From Streptomyces xanthophaeus (GTDB lineage Bacteria; Actinomycetota; Actinomycetes; Streptomycetales; Streptomycetaceae): a stretch of 64,000 nt of DNA. The stretch lies in contig NZ_JOFT01000019.1 in assembly GCF_000725805.1 (NCBI RefSeq), positions 1 through 64,000 on the forward strand. Reading direction: 5' to 3'. The stretch's first letter is position 1. Each line of letters starts with the position of its first letter. The notes under the pieces were generated by a model. The model was given only the letters and a program-made list of their open reading frames with translations, made no database searches and had not been told where the DNA came from. The position numbers and the translations under genes are program-made. This document shows, one piece after another, positions 58,722 through 64,000 of this stretch.

Positions 58722-60206
58722 ATGGACACCGCGGTCCATCTGCTGGCAGCAGACGCACCCTCCCAACTGCTCCCGGCCAGGGAACTCATGGCGTTCACCC
58801 TCGCCTCCCACATCATCCTGGTGCCGATGGGAGTGGCGCTGCCGCTCATCACCCTCGTGATGCACTACCTCGGCCTGCGCCGCAACGATGCCACGGCCCT
58901 GCTGCTCGCACGGCGCTGGTCGGCCGTGATGGCCGTGCAGTTCGCCATCGGGGTCGTCACCGGCACCGTGCTCTCGTTCGAATTCGGCCTGCTGTGGCCG
59001 GGGCTGATGGGCCGATGGGGCGACGTCTTCGGCATCGGCTTCGGCATCGAGGCATGGGCGTTCTTCCTCGAAGCGGTACTCATCGCCATCTACCTCTACG
59101 GCTGGCGCCGACTCAAGCCGCGCACCCACTTCCTCCTCGGCTTGCCCCTGCCGGCCGTCGCACTGCTCGGGACGTTCGGCATCCTGGCCGCCAACTCGTG
59201 GATGAACACCCCCCGCGGGTTCACGCTCGACGCGCAGGGCAACCCGGTCGACGTGAACGTCTGGAAGGCCCTCTTCACCCCGATGCTCGGGCCCCAGTAC
59301 TGGCACTTCGTGGTGGCGATGCTGATGACCGCGGGCTTCGTCGTGGCCGGCGTCTACGCCGTCGGATGGCTGCGCGGCCGCCGGGACCGCTACCACCGGC
59401 TCGGCTTCACGGTCCCCTTCACCCTCGCCGCCGTGGCCACCCCCGTGCAGCTCGTGCTCGGCGACTCGATCGCCCGGTCGGTCTTCCAGAAGCAGCCGGT
59501 GAAGTTCGCGGCCATCGAGATCGTCTGGGAGACCGACAGCCACGTCCCGGAGTACCTGTTCGGCCGGCTCCACCCGGACGGATCGGTGTCCGGCGGCATC
59601 AAGATCCCCCAGCTCGACTCCATCCTGGCCGGGTTCAGCCCGGACACCGTGGTGACGGGACTGTCCTCCGTGCCCGCGAGCGACCGGCCCAACGCCACGC
59701 AGGCCACGATCGCCCACTGGGCCTTCGACATCATGGTCGGCATCGGGAGCGTACTGATCCTGCTCGTCCTGTGGTACGGCGTCGTCTGGCTGCGCCACCG
59801 GCGGCTGCCCCGCTCCCCATGGTTCTACCGCAGCGCCGCATGCGCCGGCGTCGGCTCCGTCATCGCCGTGGAGTGCGGCTGGATCACCACCGAGGTGAGC
59901 CGCCAGCCGTGGATCGTCTACCAGAACATGCGCGTCGCCGAGGCCGTGACGTCGACGCGCTCCAGCACGCTGTGGATCATGTTCGCCCTGGTGATCGTCG
60001 TGTACGTCTGCGTCTTCGGGGCGTTCCTCATGGTCCTGCTGAGGATGCGTGACCGCTGGCGCGAGACCGACGGCTCGGCGGCCGAAGGGCCGGGCGAGGC
60101 ACCGGAGGCCGTCACGCCTTACGGCCCGCGCCCGCCCGTACCGGCCGGCGACCCCCGCCCCCCGCACGACGGCGGGCCCTCCTCGACCGGGACCGGTGGC
60201 ACCTGA
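58722..60206 (+). CDS. cydA: Cytochrome bd oxidase subunit I
   Basis: 494 residues. His30 (FTLASHIILVP) and His195 (PQYWHFVVAML) fit the haem ligands, Glu110 the buried glutamate in IEAWAFFLEAV, and the quinol-site K-x4-E is Lys261-Glu266 in QPVKFAAIE. CGWITTEVSRQPWIVYQNMR is the GWxxxExxRQPW signature with the b558 methionine region nearby. The Q-loop is short, as in actinobacterial forms. A Pro-rich tail ends the chain. It forms, with CydB, the quinol oxidase active at low oxygen or under respiratory stress. AAAGGA precedes the ATG. Confidence 0.93.
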   Translation: MDTAVHLLAADAPSQLLPARELMAFTLASHIILVPMGVALPLITLVMHYLGLRRNDATALLLARRWSAVMAVQFAIGVVTGTVLSFEFGLLWPGLMGRWGDVFGIGFGIEAWAFFLEAVLIAIYLYGWRRLKPRTHFLLGLPLPAVALLGTFGILAANSWMNTPRGFTLDAQGNPVDVNVWKALFTPMLGPQYWHFVVAMLMTAGFVVAGVYAVGWLRGRRDRYHRLGFTVPFTLAAVATPVQLVLGDSIARSVFQKQPVKFAAIEIVWETDSHVPEYLFGRLHPDGSVSGGIKIPQLDSILAGFSPDTVVTGLSSVPASDRPNATQATIAHWAFDIMVGIGSVLILLVLWYGVVWLRHRRLPRSPWFYRSAACAGVGSVIAVECGWITTEVSRQPWIVYQNMRVAEAVTSTRSSTLWIMFALVIVVYVCVFGAFLMVLLRMRDRWRETDGSAAEGPGEAPEAVTPYGPRPPVPAGDPRPPHDGGPSSTGTGGT

Positions 60207-61258
60207 TGGCCGGCCTCATCGCCTTCGTACTGCTCCTGGCCGTGGCCGCCTACGCCTGCGCCGGCGGAACCGACTACGGGGCGGGCTTCTGGGACCTGAC
60301 CGCCGGCGGAGCCGAGCGCGGCAGACGCCCCAGATGGCTGATCGACCACGCCATGGCCCCCGTCTGGGAGGTCAACAACGTCTGGCTGATCTTCGTCCTC
60401 ATCCTGATGTGGACCGGATTCCCCGTGCTGTTCCAGACGGTGTTCACCGCGCTGTGGCTCCCGCTCGCCCTGGCCACCCTCGGCATGGTCCTGCGCGGTG
60501 CGGGCTTCGCCCTGCGCAAACCCAGCCGCCGGCTGGCCCGACGCCGCCTGTACGGCGCCGTGTTCGCCATCGCCTCCCTGCTCACCCCGTTCTTCCTCGG
60601 GGCGGCCGTCGGAGCGATCGCCTCGGGCAGGATCGCACCCGGCACCCAGGCGTCGGCCGACGCCTGGGCCGGTGCCGCCCCGCTCACGTTCGGGCTCCTC
60701 ACCGTCGCCACGACCGCACTGCTGGGCGCCGTGTTCCTGACCGCCGACGCCGTCCGCTTCGATGCACCCGACCTCGTCGGATACTTCCGGCTCCGATCCC
60801 TCGCCGCTCTCCTCGCCGTGGCCCTGACGGCAGCAGGCGTACTCCTCGTCGCCCGCGGAGAAGCACCCCATGTCTGGCACGGACTCACCCACGGCGCGGG
60901 CCTCGCCCTCGCCGTCGTCTGCGGGGTGCTCTTCGCCGCCACAGCACTGCTCGTCCTGCGGGGAAGAGCACACTGGGCCCGCTTCACGTGTGCGGGCACG
61001 GTCGGCGCGGCGGTCCTTGCCTGGGGACTCGCCCAGCGCCCGTACCTCATCCCCACGTCCCTGACCCTCGAACAAGCCGCAGGAGACCCCCAGACCCTGG
61101 TGTGGCTGGCGGTGGTCAGCCTCGTCGCCCTGCTCCTCGTCGCACCGGCCGTCTTCCTCCTCTACTGGCTGGACACCCACGGCGAGCTGGAACCCCTCAC
61201 CGACTCCGACCTGCGGCACACCGGTCCCACGCCCCCCGACCCGGCTGACACCCCCTAG
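60206..61258 (+). CDS. cydB: Cytochrome bd oxidase subunit II
   Basis: 350 residues, about nine membrane helices. The start overlaps the cydA stop by one base (TGATG). The first helix ends YACAGGTDYGAGFWDLTAGG, the standard CydB beginning, followed by DHAMAPVWEVNNVWLIFVLI. FLGAAVGAIASGRI and LTADAVRFDAPDLVGYFRLR match the family. No cydX-like gene is seen behind it, and the cydCD exporter genes are not in this window, though they often follow in Streptomyces. Confidence 0.93.
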   Translation: MAGLIAFVLLLAVAAYACAGGTDYGAGFWDLTAGGAERGRRPRWLIDHAMAPVWEVNNVWLIFVLILMWTGFPVLFQTVFTALWLPLALATLGMVLRGAGFALRKPSRRLARRRLYGAVFAIASLLTPFFLGAAVGAIASGRIAPGTQASADAWAGAAPLTFGLLTVATTALLGAVFLTADAVRFDAPDLVGYFRLRSLAALLAVALTAAGVLLVARGEAPHVWHGLTHGAGLALAVVCGVLFAATALLVLRGRAHWARFTCAGTVGAAVLAWGLAQRPYLIPTSLTLEQAAGDPQTLVWLAVVSLVALLLVAPAVFLLYWLDTHGELEPLTDSDLRHTGPTPPDPADTP

Positions 61259-61367
61259 GCCGACCTAGCGGGCCGCCCGCCGCCCCGGCGCCGGCCCCAC
61301 GGCCCCGCCCGTCACCCCGACGAGCCACCCACCGCGCCCACCGGGCGAGGAAGGACACGGAACAGTT

Positions 61368-63131
61368 GTGAGCGAGGACGACATCCTCCTGGGCATCGCC
61401 CTGATCGTTGCCCTGGCAACCATCTGTCAGATCCTCGCCGGCAAGCTCCGCGTCCCCGCGCTGATCCTCCTCCTGCCGGTCGGCTTCGCGGCGGGGGCCC
61501 TCACCGACATCATCCATCCCGACCAGCTGATCGGGGAGGAATTCTCCGCCCTGGTCTCCCTGTCCGTGGCGGTGATCCTCTACGACGCCGGACTCGGCCT
61601 GGACCTGCGCAACCTCACCGGCGACACCCGAGCCATCGTGGGCAGACTGCTGCTCTTCGGCGTGGCCTTCACCTTCCTGGCCGTCTGCGCCATCGGCCCG
61701 GCCCTGTTCAGCATGTCGCTCAGGGTCGCCGCGATGGTGGGCATGATCCTCGTCGTCTCCGGGCCCACGGTCGTGGGGCCCCTGCTCCAGTACGTACGGC
61801 CCACGGACAAGGTCAGGCGCCTGCTGATCTGGGAAGGAACGCTGACCGACCCGATCGGCGCCATCCTCGGTGCACTCGTCTTCCACGCCATCGCCACCAC
61901 CCACCAGATCGACATCGGCCGCGGCTACCAGCTGGGCCAGTTCATCATCAGCCTGGCGGTCGGCCTCGCCGGCGGAGCCGTCGGAGTCGCTCTCCTGTGG
62001 CTGACCCTGCACGTGCTGCGGCTCGGCGAGGCACTCGGAACGCTCGCCCAACTCGCCACGGTCATCGCCGTCTCCGCCGTGTGCGACATCGTCCGCGACG
62101 ACACCGGACTCATCGCAGCCATCGTCACCGGTATGGCTGCCGCCAACATCCGGGGCTTCGACATGCCCGCGCGCAGGCCCTTCTTCGAGACGCTGGTCCA
62201 ACTGATCATCGGACTGCTGTTCATCTCCATCTCCTCCAGCGTCGCACCGGCCTCACTGACTCCCGTCCTCCTCCCCACCCTCGTCCTCGTCGCCGTCCTC
62301 GTCCTCGTCGTACGGCCCCTCGTGGCCTTCGTCGCCACCATCGGCAAGGACATGACCAGGGGGGAACGCGCCTTCGCGGGATGGATGGCCCCCCGCGGCA
62401 TCGTCGCCGCCTCGACCGCGGCAGCCTTCGCCGCACCCCTCGTCCAGCTGGGACTCCCCGGAGCGTCCAAGATCCTCCCCATCACCTTCCTGGTGATCGT
62501 CTCCACGGTCGTGCTCTACGCCCTGACCGCCGGCCCCGTCGCGCGCCTGCTCCGCGTCGCCCGGCCCAACCGCACCCAGCCCCTCCTGGTGGGCGGCGCA
62601 CCCTGGACCATCGCACTCGGCAGGGCCCTGCGGTCGGCGGGACTAGAGGTACAGATGTGGGCAGGGCAGAAAGAAGAACGCGCACACATCGAGGAGGCCG
62701 GCATCAAGCTGGCCAGAGGAGACCTGCTGGCGACGGCCACCAACCCCCGAGCGCGGATCGAAGGGGTCAACGCCGTCTTCCTCCTCACCGACGACGACGA
62801 CTTCAATGCACTCGCCTCGGTCCTCGTCGAGGACAACGTCGAAGGGCCCGTCTACCGGGTGGGACCGCCGCACGAGAGCCACGGCGCCGTAGCCCCCTAC
62901 ACCGGAGGCGCCGTGCTGTTCGGCGGCGCACTCCTGCGCCACGTTCTGGCGGACCGCTACGCACAGGGCGCCCGCTTCGTGGTCCAGCCCGCCTCCGACC
63001 CCCTGCCGGCGGGACACGAAACACTGTTCGTGGTCCGCGTCGACGGCCGCCTCGAACCCGTCGACGCGACTCAGCCCGTCATCCCGCAGCCGGGCGACCT
63101 CGTCGTACTGCTGTCCTCCGCCCCCGGCTAG
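61368..63131 (+). CDS. Cation/proton antiporter with C-terminal TrkA-like domains
   Basis: 587 residues. Roughly the first 400 form a CPA-type antiporter: ILAGKLRVPALILLLPVGFAAG, LILYDAGLGLDLRNL-like VAVILYDAGLGLDL and the TM5-6 region GTLTDPIGAILGALVF with the ion-binding aspartate. The rest contains a TrkA-N-like nucleotide fold (FLLTDDDDFNALASVL) and a TrkA-C-like end (VIPQPGDLVVLLS). It exchanges Na+ or K+ for protons. Its stop overlaps that of the convergent GH15 gene by the bases CTAG. Confidence 0.9.
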   Translation: MSEDDILLGIALIVALATICQILAGKLRVPALILLLPVGFAAGALTDIIHPDQLIGEEFSALVSLSVAVILYDAGLGLDLRNLTGDTRAIVGRLLLFGVAFTFLAVCAIGPALFSMSLRVAAMVGMILVVSGPTVVGPLLQYVRPTDKVRRLLIWEGTLTDPIGAILGALVFHAIATTHQIDIGRGYQLGQFIISLAVGLAGGAVGVALLWLTLHVLRLGEALGTLAQLATVIAVSAVCDIVRDDTGLIAAIVTGMAAANIRGFDMPARRPFFETLVQLIIGLLFISISSSVAPASLTPVLLPTLVLVAVLVLVVRPLVAFVATIGKDMTRGERAFAGWMAPRGIVAASTAAAFAAPLVQLGLPGASKILPITFLVIVSTVVLYALTAGPVARLLRVARPNRTQPLLVGGAPWTIALGRALRSAGLEVQMWAGQKEERAHIEEAGIKLARGDLLATATNPRARIEGVNAVFLLTDDDDFNALASVLVEDNVEGPVYRVGPPHESHGAVAPYTGGAVLFGGALLRHVLADRYAQGARFVVQPASDPLPAGHETLFVVRVDGRLEPVDATQPVIPQPGDLVVLLSSAPG

Positions 63132-64000
63132 ATGGCCCCCTGCTGGATCCGGTTCAAGGTGTCGTCCAGGGTGATGGCCGCATCGATGAGCGCCAGATGG
63201 GTGAACGCCTGCGGGAAGTTGCCCAGCTGGCGCCCGGTCAGAGCGATCTCCTCGGAGAACAGGCCGAGGTGATTGGCGTACGTCATCATCTTCTCCAGCA
63301 CGAGCCTGGCCTGATCGGCCCGCCCGGCCCGCGCCAACGCGTCGACGTACATGAAGGTGCACAAGGAGAACGTTCCCTCCGAACCCCGCAGCCCGTCCGG
63401 GGAAGCCTCCGGGTTGTAGCGGTAGACCAGGCTGTCCGTGACCAGCTCGCGGTCCATCGCGTCCAGGGTCGACCTCCACATGGGGTCGTCCGGCGTGATG
63501 AACCCGACCGTCGGCATCCGCAGCAGCGACGAGTCGAGCACACCGCTCCCGTAGTGCTGGACGAACGCCCCACGTTCCGGTTCCCACCCCTTGGCCAGGA
63601 TCTGCTCGTAGATCCGGTCACGCTCGGCGGTCCAGCGCCCGCTCTGCGCCGGCCGGCCGTGGGCGACCGCCAGCCGCAGCGCGCGGTCGAACGCGACCCA
63701 CGACATCACGCGGCCGTAGGTGAAGTCCTGACGCCCCCCACGGGTCTCCCACAGGCCCTCGTCCGGCTGGTCCCAGTGGTCCACGAGCCAGTCGAGCTGT
63801 GTGCACAGCGACGACCAGCCCTGCACACCCAGGTGGATGCCGTGCTGATGGGCGAACGAGACGCTGTCCAGCGCCTCTCCGTAGATGTCCAACTGCAGCT
63901 GCGTAGCGGCCCCGTTGCCGATCCGAACCGGCGCGGACCCCTGGTACCCCTCCCAGTGCTCCAGTACCTCCTCGTACAGGTCGGAGGAACCGTCCACCCG
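63128..64000 (-). CDS. Glycoside hydrolase family 15 (glucoamylase/trehalase-like), partial
   Basis: The last about 290 residues of the enzyme; the start lies off the right edge. The (alpha/alpha)6-barrel features are visible: catalytic acid in QPDEGLWETRGGRQDFTYG, then MSWVAFDRALRLA, and the second glutamate in GLFSEEIALTGRQLGNFPQAF, with THLALIDAA. These form are typical of the actinobacterial GH15 group that includes trehalases and acid glucoamylases. It would release glucose, which fits the glucose-oxidation genes nearby. Confidence 0.87.
   Translation of the reverse strand, partial: RVDGSSDLYEEVLEHWEGYQGSAPVRIGNGAATQLQLDIYGEALDSVSFAHQHGIHLGVQGWSSLCTQLDWLVDHWDQPDEGLWETRGGRQDFTYGRVMSWVAFDRALRLAVAHGRPAQSGRWTAERDRIYEQILAKGWEPERGAFVQHYGSGVLDSSLLRMPTVGFITPDDPMWRSTLDAMDRELVTDSLVYRYNPEASPDGLRGSEGTFSLCTFMYVDALARAGRADQARLVLEKMMTYANHLGLFSEEIALTGRQLGNFPQAFTHLALIDAAITLDDTLNRIQQGAI

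Noticed and set aside
1..64000. CRISPR arrays, rRNA or tRNA genes, insertion sequences, phage attachment sites and TTA (bldA) codons
   Set aside because: None could be supported by reading. The TTA triplets I noticed in genes were out of frame, but I did not check every codon.

Overview
This is chromosomal DNA of a high-GC actinomycete, almost certainly a Streptomyces. The evidence is very high third-position GC, many GTG starts, ATGA/GTGA stop-start overlaps, leaderless TANNNT-6/7-ATG promoters, Tat-type secretion signals, a chaplin cell-surface domain and a very large secreted RHS/YD-repeat protein. All identifications come from reading motifs; no database search was run.

Region 1 (about 0.2-17.1 kb) is a divergent catabolic cluster. 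Leftward run a Rieske oxygenase, a four-gene PotABCD-type (poly)amine/betaine importer, a flavin amine oxidase and an aldehyde dehydrogenase. Rightward run an unrecognised small protein, a NuoF-like flavoprotein, a small 3Fe-4S-type ferredoxin, a fused ADP-forming acyl-CoA synthetase, two near-duplicate acyl-CoA dehydrogenases, a 3-hydroxyacyl-CoA dehydrogenase and a TetR regulator. Between the two arms are three copies of one 16-bp palindrome (two perfect, one with two mismatches), placed on two back-to-back promoters. The cluster reads as one TetR-controlled regulon: import an amine or quaternary amine, oxidise it to an aldehyde and then an acid, activate the acid to a CoA thioester and start beta-oxidation. 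The substrate is not known from sequence.

Region 2 (17.1-28.7 kb) is mixed: hypothetical and membrane proteins, a serine hydrolase, a secreted polysaccharide-lyase-like protein beside a Tat-exported PL8 (hyaluronate/chondroitin/xanthan-type) lyase, a NarK-like transporter, a frameshifted acetyltransferase and an NmrA-like protein.

Region 3 (29.0-42.0 kb) starts with a 2,115-residue secreted DNRLRE/RHS protein with an unrecognised C-terminal domain. A small mosaic follows: an M23 peptidase remnant and a perfect 99-bp repeat on both sides of a CsbD gene. Then come a DJ-1/PfpI protein, a DUF1152 protein, an old-yellow-enzyme/MarR divergent pair with an AT-rich palindrome, two hypotheticals and a chaplin domain whose signal peptide is missing.

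Region 4 (42.2-64.0 kb) has a stress and energy character: a phospholipase D-type enzyme, an rsbQ-rsbP-like pair (alpha/beta hydrolase plus PAS-PP2C phosphatase), a fatty acid desaturase, an AI-2E family permease, a 2OG-Fe(II) dioxygenase, a ClC channel, a gluconate kinase-aldose epimerase fusion, a cyclase-family hydrolase, a GMC oxidoreductase, a glucose-dehydrogenase-like SDR, cytochrome bd oxidase (cydAB), a cation/proton antiporter and the C-terminal part of a GH15 enzyme that runs off the right edge.
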